Below are positions 40,683 to 52,077 of a stretch of DNA of 64,000 nucleotides, piece by piece; positions within the stretch are counted from its first letter, which is position 1, and each line of letters starts with the position of its first letter. The notes below the pieces were generated by a model. It was not told where the DNA came from, did not search any database, and worked only from the letters and a program-made list of their open reading frames with translations. The stretch spans positions 990,001 through 1,054,000 of the forward strand of contig JADKIO010000005.1 of assembly GCA_016721195.1 (NCBI GenBank). The letters are read 5' to 3'. The stretch is from Candidatus Geothrix skivensis (lineage in GTDB: Bacteria; Acidobacteriota; Holophagae; Holophagales; Holophagaceae). The translations under genes were made by a program, and so were the position numbers.

Positions 40683-43600
40683 ATGTGGCATCCCACCAAG
40701 GAGGCAGTGCAGCGGCTCTGGGGCAGGCGCTGGGTGCGCCGCATATCCTACGCCGTGGTGGCTGGCGCCACGGTCTACACGGCGGGACCCTGGCTCCTGA
40801 CCCGGCCCGTGGTGACCCGCTGGGCCCTGGGCCGCCTCAGTGTCCTGGTGTGGGAGGAGACGGGACTCCCGCTCGCCATCGGACAGGTCCAGCTCTCTGC
40901 GACCCAGGGGACCCTGGTGCTGCTGGACGTCAGGCTGGGGGAGGACCTGCTCACCGTGAAGCGCATCGAGATCCAGTCGGATTTCCTGTCGCTCCTGGGC
41001 GCCACCCATCGCATCCACTCGATCCGGATGCAGCAGCCACGGCTGCGCCTGACCGAGGCCGGTCTGGCGGCCATTCGGCTCAAGAGCCGTCCGCCCCGGA
41101 CGGGCCCCCTGCCCCAGTTCCGCCTGGATCTGCTCAGTCTGACGGATGGCGAAGTCCAGGTGCCCGTAGCTCTCCGGGGCATCCCAGAACTCCGGTATCA
41201 GTTCAGCCTGAAGGGCACCGGACCCGGCCCCAACAGGCTCCGCTTCGACCTGGCCGGACCCCGGCTCTCGGTGAACGGACCTGGCGGTTGGGAGAACGGC
41301 CGGTTGGACCTGAATGGCGAAGCCTCCGAACAGGCCCTCCTGCTCAAGGAGGCCTACCTGCGCCTCGGCGATAGCCAGCTTCGCCTGAAGGGGCGCTTCG
41401 ACCCGGGCCAAAGCCCCCGACCCGAACGGGTCGAGGCTCAGCTGAGCGGAATCGTGGATCTGGCCCAGGCCTCCCGCTGGGGCGGATCCCCGCGGCCACC
41501 CCTCGCAGGGCTGCTGGATCTCGAGGGCTCCCTGCAGGGCACCCTGGCCCGCCCCGCCTGGAGCTTCGCGGCCCACGGCCAGGACCTGCGCCCGGGGCAG
41601 GCCACCTTCCTTCCGGGCAGTCTGGAACTGAAGGCCCAAGGAGGGCTCGACCATGTCCAGGTGGATCGTCTGCACTGGTCCTCGTCCCAGGGGGACCTGA
41701 CCGCCCAGGGCAGGTGGTCCGGGAAGACTCCCATCCAGGCCAGCGCCAAGGGAAGCAACCTCGATGTCGAGGCCCTCGGCCGACTCCTGAGGCTGGGGGA
41801 GTTCCAGGGGGTCCGGGCAAGCCTGGAGGCTGAACTCAGGGGACCGGCCCCGGCCAAGGATCTTCAACGGTTGGACCTTTGGAAGGGCTCCCTGAAAGTG
41901 GACCTTGCCCAGCACGGGCTGGCAGCGGGCGGCCTCAGTGCCCGCCTCGACCAGGGCCGGGGCGTCCTGGATTACCTCAAACTCGACCTCGAGTCGCTGA
42001 AGCTGGAGGGCGCGGGCCAGGCCACCCTGGGACCCGGCGGGCCTGTCCACATGGAGGGTGAGGGGCGCGTCGAGGTCGGGGCGGATCAGGTGGCCGATGC
42101 CCTCCGGGCCTGGCAGGTGGTGGACCTGGATATGGAAGGCCAGTCCACGGCCCAGGCCGAGGTGCGCTGGAGCCGGCGGAGCGGCCTCGAATTGGACGGC
42201 ACCGTGGATGTTGACCGCCCCCGCTGGCATGGAGCTCGGGCCGATGGCCTCACGGCCAAGACGGTTGAAATCCGGGGATCAGAGCTCCGGGTCAAGCAGA
42301 TCGAGGTGCGCAAGGACCAGGGCCGGGGCGGGGGCGACCTCTGGCTCACCTGGGCCAAGACGCCCCCGGGCCAAGCCCAGATGGACATGTGCTACACAGC
42401 CTTTCAGCTCCCCGTGACCGAGGGGCTCCGGGCGGCAGACCTGAAGGATGACCAGGGCCGGGATCTGCCCCTGACTGGCAGCGGCAGTGGCTGGGTGCGA
42501 TTGCAGGGACCCTTCGATCACATCGTGATGAATGGATCCGCTCAAGCCGAATCAAGTGAAGTTTACGGCATCAAAATTCCAGCGGTTTCCACGGACTTTT
42601 GGATGGACCTGGAGGCTCGCCACTTGAAGCTCACCGACCTGCGGGTCGCGGAGCGCCCCGACCTTCTGGGTCGTGGCGAGCAGGCTCCCGAGGGCGCCCT
42701 GGCGCTCCTGGGCCGGGCCGACATGGACTTCCGGCGCTGGACCTGGTGGGTGGACCTGAAGGGTCGCCTGGATTCCCAGCTCCTGGCCCTGCCCGGTCCC
42801 CGCTTCCAGTCCCAGATCGAGGCCCAGCTGCTCGGGCCCATCACCCAGCCCTTCGGCGACCTGGAACTGCCGGAGGGGAAGGTCCTCCTGAGCCGGGGCC
42901 GTGTGTTCTTCGGCAACCGGAGCCTGGATGCCCTGGAGGGAAGGGCCTCCCTGGACCAAGGCCGGCTGGAGGCCCGACTCGGCCTGGAAGGCATGAAGCT
43001 GCCCCTGCTCGAGCTGCGCGCCCATCCGGAGGGGCCTGATCTGATGGGCGGGCTCAGCCTGAACATCTCCCCTGACAGTGCCCAGTCGGAGTTGCTGGCC
43101 CGCAGCCTGACCGATGACCTCATCGAGGACCTGAGCCTTTCAGCGCAGGCCCAGGGGCGCTGGACCCACGGGAGCGAACTGCGGTGGACTGGTTCCCTCG
43201 ATCGCCTTTCGGCCCAGTTCGGCGCCTTCGAGCTGCACCAGATCGGAACCTCGGCCCTGCATGGCAATGGGCTGGGCGCCATGGTGGACATCGCCCTCGA
43301 AGGCGGGGGGCGGGGACCAATCACCCAGGCTTCCCCCCAAGCCGCCAACCTCCGGCTGTCGGGAGGGGTGCCCTTCTCGGGGACGGCCCCCATGGCCATC
43401 CAGGCCCGGGGCACGGCCGATCTGGGCCACATGAAGTCCATCCTGGACCGGGTCATGGAAGTGGACGAATACAGCCTGTTGTCAGGGCTGAGCGTCTCGG
43501 GCACCAGCCGCTTCGATATCCTCGCCCACGGCAACTACTCCAGTCCCCTGTTGGACGGTCGCCTGACCCTCGATCGGGGCCAGATGATCCTCCGCGGCTA

Positions 43601-44783
43601 CCAGGGGGCCGAAGACGTGCAGGCCGAGATCCTCCTGAAGGACCGGACCCTCACCATCTCCGAGGAGAAGCCCATGGGGGGCACCCTGGCCCATGGGGAG
43701 CTCCGGACCAGCGGCTCCATGAAATGGCGTCTGGGCGGGGTGGACACCTACACCATCAAGACCTCCCTGGCCAACTTCCAGCTCCGGGACGTCCCCGAGG
43801 GACTGGATCTCCAGGGCAGCCTCCAGGCCACCCTCCAAGGCAACGAGGACGGGGGTGTGCTGAAGGGAACCCTGCGGGCGGACCGCCTCACCTACCACAC
43901 CGAGGTCAAGCTGGCGGACCTCATCCTGCGCAGCGCCCTCAGCGACAGCGGCAGCCTCACGGGACTGGACCTGGATGATCCGCTGGACCGGATCCGGCTG
44001 GACCTTGATCTGGAGCTGGGCAGCCCCTGGAGCTTCGACACCAACCTCCTGAAGCTGGAGGGCCGCACGGAAGGCCCCTTCCAGGTGGTGGGCACCCTTG
44101 CCCACCCCGTCCCCAAGGGCATGACCGTGTTCCAGCCCGGGGGCCGCATCACCAACATCTTCCCTGCGGGCGACCTGGTCGTGGACCGGGGTTCCCTGAC
44201 CTTCTCGGAATCCCGGCCCCTGGATCCCCTGATCGACCTACACGGCGGCGTCAATTCCATTCCCGGGTACGCGGTGAGCCTGGACATCCGGGGGACCCTC
44301 AGCAACCTGACCATCGTGCCGAGTTCCATCCCCAGCCTTCGCCAGGACGAGATCGTGGCCATCCTGATCAACCCAGGCAACGCAGCCAGCGTGGGCACCG
44401 CCGGCGCCTCCTCCGGGGCCACCCAGGGGGCCATCACCTCGGGGCTCGCCAGCGCCGGCTCTGGCCTCATCTCCACCCTGGCCTTCGCGCCCTTCCAGGA
44501 GCAGCTGCGGCGCACCCTGGGGCTCGATCGGGTGAACGTGGCCGTGCGTAGCACCAACCAGGGCACCACGGAGACCGAAGTCACGCTGGGCAAGAGCCTG
44601 AGCTTGTTCGGGCAGCGCAGCGCCTTCGTGATCTCCCACAAGAAGAGTGGTGAATTGGCCATCACCTCGGGCCAGGTGGAATGGCGCTTCGGCAACCTCA
44701 TCCTGTTGCTGGGCGCCACCAAGGGCGGCAGCACCGGGCTGAGCCCCTCCGGCGAGATCCGCCACACCTGGAGCCCCAAGTAG
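40683..44783 (+). CDS. tamB: TamB-like (DUF490/AsmA-like) envelope protein
   Basis: 1366-aa protein with one N-terminal membrane anchor (ISYAVVAGATVYTAGPWLL), a very long repetitive beta-rich body and a C-terminal TamB/DUF490 domain. Signals of that domain are YSSPLLDGRLTLDRGQMILRG, GDLVVDRGSLTFSESRPLDP and IVPSSIPSLRQDEIVAILINPG. Such proteins form lipid-conducting grooves between inner and outer membrane. The tail after about residue 1240 (ITSGLASAGSGLISTLAFAP, GLDRVNVAVRST, SGQVEWRFGN) fits an outer-membrane-facing strand region. No tamA (BamA family) is in the window. Confidence 0.87.
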   Translation: MWHPTKEAVQRLWGRRWVRRISYAVVAGATVYTAGPWLLTRPVVTRWALGRLSVLVWEETGLPLAIGQVQLSATQGTLVLLDVRLGEDLLTVKRIEIQSDFLSLLGATHRIHSIRMQQPRLRLTEAGLAAIRLKSRPPRTGPLPQFRLDLLSLTDGEVQVPVALRGIPELRYQFSLKGTGPGPNRLRFDLAGPRLSVNGPGGWENGRLDLNGEASEQALLLKEAYLRLGDSQLRLKGRFDPGQSPRPERVEAQLSGIVDLAQASRWGGSPRPPLAGLLDLEGSLQGTLARPAWSFAAHGQDLRPGQATFLPGSLELKAQGGLDHVQVDRLHWSSSQGDLTAQGRWSGKTPIQASAKGSNLDVEALGRLLRLGEFQGVRASLEAELRGPAPAKDLQRLDLWKGSLKVDLAQHGLAAGGLSARLDQGRGVLDYLKLDLESLKLEGAGQATLGPGGPVHMEGEGRVEVGADQVADALRAWQVVDLDMEGQSTAQAEVRWSRRSGLELDGTVDVDRPRWHGARADGLTAKTVEIRGSELRVKQIEVRKDQGRGGGDLWLTWAKTPPGQAQMDMCYTAFQLPVTEGLRAADLKDDQGRDLPLTGSGSGWVRLQGPFDHIVMNGSAQAESSEVYGIKIPAVSTDFWMDLEARHLKLTDLRVAERPDLLGRGEQAPEGALALLGRADMDFRRWTWWVDLKGRLDSQLLALPGPRFQSQIEAQLLGPITQPFGDLELPEGKVLLSRGRVFFGNRSLDALEGRASLDQGRLEARLGLEGMKLPLLELRAHPEGPDLMGGLSLNISPDSAQSELLARSLTDDLIEDLSLSAQAQGRWTHGSELRWTGSLDRLSAQFGAFELHQIGTSALHGNGLGAMVDIALEGGGRGPITQASPQAANLRLSGGVPFSGTAPMAIQARGTADLGHMKSILDRVMEVDEYSLLSGLSVSGTSRFDILAHGNYSSPLLDGRLTLDRGQMILRGYQGAEDVQAEILLKDRTLTISEEKPMGGTLAHGELRTSGSMKWRLGGVDTYTIKTSLANFQLRDVPEGLDLQGSLQATLQGNEDGGVLKGTLRADRLTYHTEVKLADLILRSALSDSGSLTGLDLDDPLDRIRLDLDLELGSPWSFDTNLLKLEGRTEGPFQVVGTLAHPVPKGMTVFQPGGRITNIFPAGDLVVDRGSLTFSESRPLDPLIDLHGGVNSIPGYAVSLDIRGTLSNLTIVPSSIPSLRQDEIVAILINPGNAASVGTAGASSGATQGAITSGLASAGSGLISTLAFAPFQEQLRRTLGLDRVNVAVRSTNQGTTETEVTLGKSLSLFGQRSAFVISHKKSGELAITSGQVEWRFGNLILLLGATKGGSTGLSPSGEIRHTWSPK

Positions 44784-44791
44784 GGCGCCCC

Positions 44792-44821
44792 GCAGGACCC
44801 CGTGGCGCCGTGGGGTCCCGC
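44792..44821. terminator. GC-rich hairpin between tamB and katG ends
   Basis: CGC-A-GGACCCC ... GGGGTCC-C-GCG, a strong stem shared by the two convergent genes. No T-tract. Confidence 0.5.
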
Positions 44822-44848
44822 GAGGCTCTCAGGCCATGTTTTCACATA

Positions 44849-47044
<2,196 letters not shown>

Positions 47045-47271
47045 GGTGCTGCTCCTTCTGGTTGGGTTAAAAAACTGGCGATGGTGGAGATGGCCAACAG
47101 ACTTGCCGCTCCCTCGCTAGTAGGGCGGCGGTGTCGTCACGTACCTGGAGCTGTAAGCCAGTCGGGCTGGTCTTCTCCTTCCATGAGGGGGATGTCCACT
47201 GGGGTCAGGCGGTAGCAAAACCCCACTCAGGTGCTTGTTCCATCCGATCAGCTGGGCTTCCTTGGCCGGGT

Positions 47272-47709
47272 TCATTCGACCCCCTCCTTTCGCCTGGGCG
47301 GACGCAGGGCGGGGGTGCACGGCACAAGCCCCGCCGCGCACTCCCAGCAGAGGCCGTAGAACTCCACGGTGTGTCGCCGGACCTGGTGTCCCGTCTCCGC
47401 CTGAACCAACCGCTCAAGACGATTGTTGGCAGGGATCGGCAAGTCAAGGATTCGCTGGCATTTGTCGCAAATGAAGTGGTAGTGCTTATGCTCCAGGTTC
47501 AGGCCGAAGCGGCTCTCGCCGGTTCCGAAGGGCAGTTCGCAAAGGGTGCCCTCGGCCACGAGGGTGCGGAGCGTCCGGTAGGTCGTGGCCAGACTCAGGC
47601 GCGGATGGTCGCGGCGGAGCTGGGCGTGGATCCAGTCCACCGTGGGGTGGATGGGGTTGCCTTTCAGCAGGTTCAAGAGGGCTTCTCGATACTTGAAAGG
47701 TCTTGGCAT
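47272..47709 (-). CDS. Fur family regulator (PerR-like)
   Basis: 145-aa winged-helix metalloregulator. The DNA-binding helix region is HPRLSLATTYRTLRTLVAEG. The metal site HKHYHFICDKCQRILDL includes the His cluster, and CWEC near the C-terminus supplies the structural zinc second pair with CDKC. Adjacent upstream of katG, so a peroxide-sensing PerR role is likely. A Fur-like palindrome lies just before its own start, so autoregulation is probable. Spacing to katG (227 nt) leaves room for a separate promoter; no second box was found there. Confidence 0.87.
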   Translation of the reverse strand: MPRPFKYREALLNLLKGNPIHPTVDWIHAQLRRDHPRLSLATTYRTLRTLVAEGTLCELPFGTGESRFGLNLEHKHYHFICDKCQRILDLPIPANNRLERLVQAETGHQVRRHTVEFYGLCWECAAGLVPCTPALRPPRRKEGVE

Positions 47710-47743
47710 GGACTGGTTTCTTTCGTTGAAAAGATAAAGTAAA

Positions 47744-47760
47744 GATAATCTCTATCATTA
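47744..47760. promoter_or_regulatory. Fur/PerR-like operator upstream of perR
   Basis: GATAATCTCTATCATTA shares the GATAAT...ATCATTA frame of the Fur-family consensus and sits in an AT-rich island (AAGATAAAGTAAAGATAATC) 35 nt before the regulator's start. Confidence 0.55.
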
Positions 47761-48046
47761 AGCTTCAAAAAATAGGTCAGGAGTTCCGGAAGGTCAAGGG
47801 GACCGGCGCAGAAAAGTTTCGGCTCTGGGGGAGCCTCGAAGGCCCCCTCCCGGAGCAGACCAAAGTTCCCGAGAGTGGGGCCCTGCAATGGAATCCGGCC
47901 TCTGGTGGCTCCGCACGGGCGGCAAGGGGCCGCCCTACTCAAGGCCTTTGAACCATCCCATCATGGAGGGTCCACACCAAACCGGGGTTGGGCAATCCTC
48001 ATTCCTGCTTCCAGGGATGGAGACGTGGCTGGAGGTGGTCTTGATC
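47761..48046. other. Intergenic region between perR and the MoaD-like gene
   Basis: 286 nt. After an AT-rich start it becomes GC-rich with small inverted repeats such as GGGGGAGCCTCGAAGGCCCCC. Open frames cover it only because stops are rare at this GC content. No gene, RNA or repeat was recognised. Confidence 0.5.
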
Positions 48047-48262
48047 ATGGTGAAATGCTTCGCGCGGTACCGGGCCCTGCTGGGCTTCAGCGAGTTGGAG
48101 GTGAAGGCGGTGTCCAACCTGGGTGAGCTGCTTTCTGCCCCTCGCTTTGCCGCCCTACCCAAGGACGCGCTCTTTGCTGTGAACCAGAGCTTCGTGGACC
48201 GCGCTGCGCCGCTGGCGGACGGGGACGAGGTGGCCCTCATGCCGCCGGTCTCCGGGGGATGA
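48047..48262 (+). CDS. MoaD/ThiS-like ubiquitin-fold protein
   Basis: 71-aa beta-grasp protein. It starts MVKCFARYRALLGFSELEV, has DALFAVNQSF and the loop APLADGDEVALMPPVSGG, and ends in the Gly-Gly that is adenylated and thiocarboxylated in MoaD/ThiS sulfur carriers. MoaD donates sulfur in molybdopterin synthesis. No moaE, moeB or other cofactor gene is nearby. The start is set where the fold begins; GGAGG lies 11 nt upstream. A longer frame of 124 codons exists but its extension looks non-coding. Confidence 0.8.
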   Translation: MVKCFARYRALLGFSELEVKAVSNLGELLSAPRFAALPKDALFAVNQSFVDRAAPLADGDEVALMPPVSGG

Positions 48263-48431
48263 GCCGAAAGAATCAACCGCAACGTGCGCGAAACGCCCTG
48301 TAGGCCTGCCTTAGAGGCATGGGCTTCGATCTGCCCTGGCCGGCATGACTCACTCTGCGAGCGCGCTGCAACCTGTATTCGCGTCTGTTCTCGAATTTTG
48401 GCGGTTCCAATCCCTTCGACGAACCGGGTGG

Positions 48432-50051
48432 TTACCCCTCGCGCCGGATCTCCAGCACCTCGCCGCCGCTGAGGCGCAGCAGGTCCTGGAAGGCAGGTTC
48501 GCGGCGGAGGCGATCCTCGGGCCGCTCCGGGCCGGGCGCTGGCGCCTCCGCCTCGAAGCTGATCTCCAGAGACTGCAGGCCCGGGAGCACGGAGCCGAGG
48601 GTGGCCAGGAGGTGGGGGCTGGCCTTCTCCCGCTCGAAGTCCTGGAGGGTCTGGCGCACATTGGCCGGGAAGCTGAAGTGGAGGACCGGTGGCTCCCAGC
48701 GGAGATCCGTGGCCATCTGTGGCGCGGTCGCCAGGGCCCGCAGGCCCGGCGCCCCGCGCAGGGCCTCGCTGCAGGTGGCCCGCAGCTGTGTGGTGGCATC
48801 CCCTGCGGGGTGGTGGTTTGGGGCAGCCTTGGCGGGAACCGCCGGATGGGGCGCCGGAGACGGTCGCCGCGGCCCCTCAGGCGTCGGCGCAGCCTGGGGG
48901 GCCCTGAAAGGGTTTGGCGGAACCGGTGGTGGACCCTGGGGAATGGACGGCCGGAGGGCGGCCCCGGCGACGGCCGGGCCTGAAACCAGCGCGTCCAGGG
49001 GGGCGAGGTGGGGCAGCTGGGCGGCAGTGATCAGGGCCAGCTCCACCACCACCCGGGGCAGGCTGCTGTCGCGGAGATCCCGCTCCCGGCCCAGCAGAAG
49101 GTGCAGCATGCGGGCCCAGCGCAGCAGTTCCTGGGGCCCCCGGGCGGAACGGGCTTCCTGCTCCAGACGGTCGCGGAAGGCCAGCACCAGCTCCCGCCAG
49201 AAGGTGGCCCAGTCGGCCCCCTGCTCATTGAGCTCGCGGCAGGCCTCCACCAGGGCGGCAGTATCGCCGATGGCCAGGGCGGACATCACGCCCTGCACCA
49301 GGTGGGCGCTCACGATGCCCAGCTGCTCGCGGACGGCCTCCTCCATGACCTTCCCGTCACCGGCGGAGATGACCCGGTCGAGGATGGTGAGGGCATCGCG
49401 CATGGAGCCCTGCCCCGCCTCGGCCACCAGGCGCAGGCTGCCAACCTCGGCCGCCACGCCCTCCTGATCGCAGACATGCTTCAGGCGCCCCTCGATGAGG
49501 CCCACGGGGATCAGGCGGAAGGGGAAGATCTGCACCCGGCTCTTGATGGTGTCGGGCACGTCCTGGAGTTCGGTGGTGGCCAGCACGAAGATGGCGTGGG
49601 GCGGCGGCTCCTCGAGGACCTTCAGCAGGGCGTTGAAGGCCTCGGTGCTGAGCATGTGCACTTCGTCGATGATGTAGATGCGGTAGCGGCAGAAGGCCGG
49701 CCGGGTCTGCACCTGCTCCCGCAGCGCCCGGGCATCAGCCACCGAGGCCCGGCTGGCGGCGTCGATCTCGACGATGTCCAGGCTGCTGTCGGGCTGCTCC
49801 GCAGCCCGGCAGGGATCGCAGACGCCGCAAGGGGTGGCCGTGGGCCCCTCGGCGCAGTTGAGGGCCCGGGCCAGGATGCGGGCCGTGCTGGTCTTGCCCG
49901 TGCCGCGGACTCCTGCGAAGAGGTAGGCCTGGTGGATCTTCCCACTCTCCTTGGCCCGCCTGAGGGCGTTCGCGAGGGCCTTGACGCTGCCCTCCTGCCC
50001 CACGAGGTCGGACAGCAGGCGGGGGCGGTACTTGAGGGCCAGGGTGGTCAT
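48432..50051 (-). CDS. dnaX: DNA polymerase III subunit gamma/tau
   Basis: 539-aa clamp-loader ATPase. LALKYRPRLLSDLVGQ opens the protein, Walker A is FAGVRGTGKTSTARIL, the zinc module CGVCDPCRA, DEVHMLSTEAFNALLK the DExH-like Walker B, and TTELQDVPDTIKSRVQIF the sensor region with SRC-like Arg. The C-terminal part (about 365-539) is Pro/Ala-rich and low in conservation. No obvious slippery heptamer for a gamma frameshift was seen. The start is at MTTLALKYRP; the frame upstream of it is not conserved. Confidence 0.95.
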   Translation of the reverse strand: MTTLALKYRPRLLSDLVGQEGSVKALANALRRAKESGKIHQAYLFAGVRGTGKTSTARILARALNCAEGPTATPCGVCDPCRAAEQPDSSLDIVEIDAASRASVADARALREQVQTRPAFCRYRIYIIDEVHMLSTEAFNALLKVLEEPPPHAIFVLATTELQDVPDTIKSRVQIFPFRLIPVGLIEGRLKHVCDQEGVAAEVGSLRLVAEAGQGSMRDALTILDRVISAGDGKVMEEAVREQLGIVSAHLVQGVMSALAIGDTAALVEACRELNEQGADWATFWRELVLAFRDRLEQEARSARGPQELLRWARMLHLLLGRERDLRDSSLPRVVVELALITAAQLPHLAPLDALVSGPAVAGAALRPSIPQGPPPVPPNPFRAPQAAPTPEGPRRPSPAPHPAVPAKAAPNHHPAGDATTQLRATCSEALRGAPGLRALATAPQMATDLRWEPPVLHFSFPANVRQTLQDFEREKASPHLLATLGSVLPGLQSLEISFEAEAPAPGPERPEDRLRREPAFQDLLRLSGGEVLEIRREG

Positions 50052-50106
50052 AGGTGGTTCAGTCTCCCACAAGGCTGAGGTTGCGTCAGGGGCCAAGAGC
50101 CGATGG

Positions 50107-50997
50107 CTAGCCGACCCGATCGAAGAGGCCCGGCTGGCTGGACATGACAGCTACCCCAGCCGCAGCCACTGGTGCCTTCACTTCCCGTTTGGGCCGCCTT
50201 TGGGGGAAGGCTTCCTGGAAGGCGGCCCGGATGCCTTCCTTGTAGTCGGGAGCCAGCACTTTGAGCCAGCCGTGATCCGCCAGCAGCTTGTAGAAGGGAT
50301 CCTGCTTCAGCAGGCGCAGTCCGCCCACCCAGGCATTCGAAGCACCGCTGGATCTGGCTCGCTGGGCGAAGGCCCGGGCATCATGCACCGCCAGCAGCGG
50401 GGCCACTCCAATGGTGACCTGGATCCCGGCCGCGGCCAGGCGCTCGGCGGCGGCCCAGCGGCTGGGAATGGCAGGAGCATGGGGCTCCACCACCTGGCGC
50501 ACGGTGTCATCGTCCGTGGGGATGGAGAGCCCGATGCTGAGGCGGTCTCCGAAGGCCTTCAGCAGCTCCAGGTCCTGCAGCACCAGGGGCGAGCGGGTGT
50601 GGACGATGACCTCGGTGGTGGGACAGAGCAAGAGCACCTCCAGGCAGCGCCGGCTCAGCCGGTATTGCCGCTCCAGGGGCTGGTAGGGATCCGTGGCCGA
50701 GGCCATGAAGACCCGGGCCTCGTGCAGCTTGTGGCGCTGGGACCAGAGCAGCTCCGGGGCGTTCAGCTTGGGCGAGACCCAACCGCCCCAGTCATCGGGC
50801 TTGTGCAGGGCGTTGGGATATTCGCGAACGTAGCAGTAGCGGCAGCCATGCCCGCAGCCGCGGTAGGGGCTGAGGGCGAACCCGAAACCGTAGCGCTCAT
50901 CCTTCTGGGGACGCAGGATGGACCGAGCCTCCTCCGGCTCCACCTGCAGGTCCTTGAAGAGCGCGGGGGGGTCCGAGGGCAGCGGCAGGGGTGTCAT
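50107..50997 (-). CDS. SPL-like radical SAM protein (PA0069/Rv2578c family)
   Basis: 296-aa radical SAM protein with the cluster motif YRGCGHGCRYCYVREYPN (CxxxCxxC). Later blocks are VFMASATDPYQPLERQYRLSR, HTRSPLVLQDLELL and RVSIPTDD-like LSIGLSIPTDDD. These fit the widespread family related to spore photoproduct lyase; the function in non-sporeformers is unknown. It lies 55 nt downstream of the dnaX start on the same strand. Confidence 0.85.
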   Translation of the reverse strand: MTPLPLPSDPPALFKDLQVEPEEARSILRPQKDERYGFGFALSPYRGCGHGCRYCYVREYPNALHKPDDWGGWVSPKLNAPELLWSQRHKLHEARVFMASATDPYQPLERQYRLSRRCLEVLLLCPTTEVIVHTRSPLVLQDLELLKAFGDRLSIGLSIPTDDDTVRQVVEPHAPAIPSRWAAAERLAAAGIQVTIGVAPLLAVHDARAFAQRARSSGASNAWVGGLRLLKQDPFYKLLADHGWLKVLAPDYKEGIRAAFQEAFPQRRPKREVKAPVAAAGVAVMSSQPGLFDRVG

Positions 50998-51027
50998 GTC
51001 CCCAGTTTTCGTCTTTTATTCGTCAAG

Positions 51028-51552
51028 TCAAGGGGTGAGGGGTGCCCGGGGGATGACATTGATGCGGCCATTGATTTCCAGGATGGCGACCCGCACCTCC
51101 GCCAGGTCGGTGAGGCCCGCCTGCCGGACCGAGGCCATCAGTTCGTGCTGGGTGATCCGCTCCGAGGCCAGCATCCTCTCGTCCATCACGCCGTTGTGGA
51201 CCAGGATCTGGGGCCGACCTTCCAGCAGAGTCTCGGCCCGCTTGCTGCGCCAGGTGAGCCAGCCCATGAAGGCGTTCACCGCCAGCAGGGTGGCCACCAG
51301 GATGAAGCCCGCGGCCACGCTGTTGTCCCCGCCGTTCATGCTGTTCTGCACGGCGTTGCTGAGCACCAGCAGCAGCACCAGGTCGAAGGGAGCCAGTTGG
51401 CCCACCTGCCGCTTGCCCGTAAGGCGCAGTGTGATCAGCAGGAAGCCGTACACCAGCAGGCCGCGCAGCACGAACTCCCACCAGGGCTGGGTGAGCTTCC
51501 ACAGCGAGACCCCCAAGGACAGGGAGCCGTCCAACAGCGCAAAGCAAAACAT
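51028..51552 (-). CDS. DUF421 (YetF-like) membrane protein
   Basis: 174-aa membrane protein with three N-terminal segments (FVLRGLLVYGFLLITLRL, LAPFDLVLLLVLSNAVQNSM, VAAGFILVATLLAVNAFMGWL) and a cytosolic DUF421 domain (ETLLEGRPQILVHNGVMDERML, ITQHELMASVRQAG, VRVAILEINGRINVI). Role unknown; family members affect spore or envelope properties in Bacillus. The start MFCFALLDG is chosen for GGAG 8 nt upstream; the longer frame adds 17 residues without a binding site. Confidence 0.88.
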   Translation of the reverse strand: MFCFALLDGSLSLGVSLWKLTQPWWEFVLRGLLVYGFLLITLRLTGKRQVGQLAPFDLVLLLVLSNAVQNSMNGGDNSVAAGFILVATLLAVNAFMGWLTWRSKRAETLLEGRPQILVHNGVMDERMLASERITQHELMASVRQAGLTDLAEVRVAILEINGRINVIPRAPLTP

Positions 51553-51625
51553 GGCCTCTCCAAAAGAAGGGGGCGGCAGCCGAAGGACTCCGTCCCCATC
51601 CATGATTGACGACTGAAGCCTGATC

Positions 51626-52012
51626 CTACTGGATCTCGACCTTGAAGGTGATCGATCCCAGTTCAGCTCCCTGGTCCCCTAGGAGCTTCACGGTCCACTC
51701 GCCCTCATCACCCTCCCGAAAGGTGCGGTAGGCGTGGGTGCGGTAGGGCGAGCGGGGCACCTTCAGTGCCAGCTTCGAAGTCTTGTCCCCCTTGCTGAAC
51801 ACGCAGGACACCGTGGTGTCCGCGGCGCCCGTGACCTTGGCCCACACGAAGATCCGGGTACCTGGCGCGACCTTGAAGGCGGCGGCCTCGCCCACGATCT
51901 CCAACTTCTCCACGGCGGTGCCGATCTTCAATTCCGCCTGTGGAGGCGTGGCGGGGGCCTGAGCCAGGAGCAGGGTCGGTGCGAGGAGAAGGGTGAGCAA
52001 GCAGTGGCGCAT
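51626..52012 (-). CDS. Exported DUF2914-like protein
   Basis: 128-aa secreted protein with signal peptide MRHCLLTLLLAPTLLLAQA. The mature part (FKVAPGTRIFVWAKVTGAADTTVS, YRTHAYRTFREGDEGEWTVKLL) fits DUF2914, a small beta-sandwich found in many Gram-negative exported proteins, function unknown. AGGAGG sits 6 nt before the ATG. The frame is open far upstream, opposite to hemY, but that is shadow. Confidence 0.75.
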   Translation of the reverse strand: MRHCLLTLLLAPTLLLAQAPATPPQAELKIGTAVEKLEIVGEAAAFKVAPGTRIFVWAKVTGAADTTVSCVFSKGDKTSKLALKVPRSPYRTHAYRTFREGDEGEWTVKLLGDQGAELGSITFKVEIQ

Positions 52013-52077
52013 GGGACCTCCTGGGTCGGATTGCGGCCCCATTCTGGGATGAAGTCCCTCTCCTGTCACGAAGTCGG

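Noticed and set aside
48432..50051. Programmed frameshift site in dnaX
   Set aside because: No slippery A/T-rich heptamer seen; the C-terminal half is simply Pro/Ala-rich.
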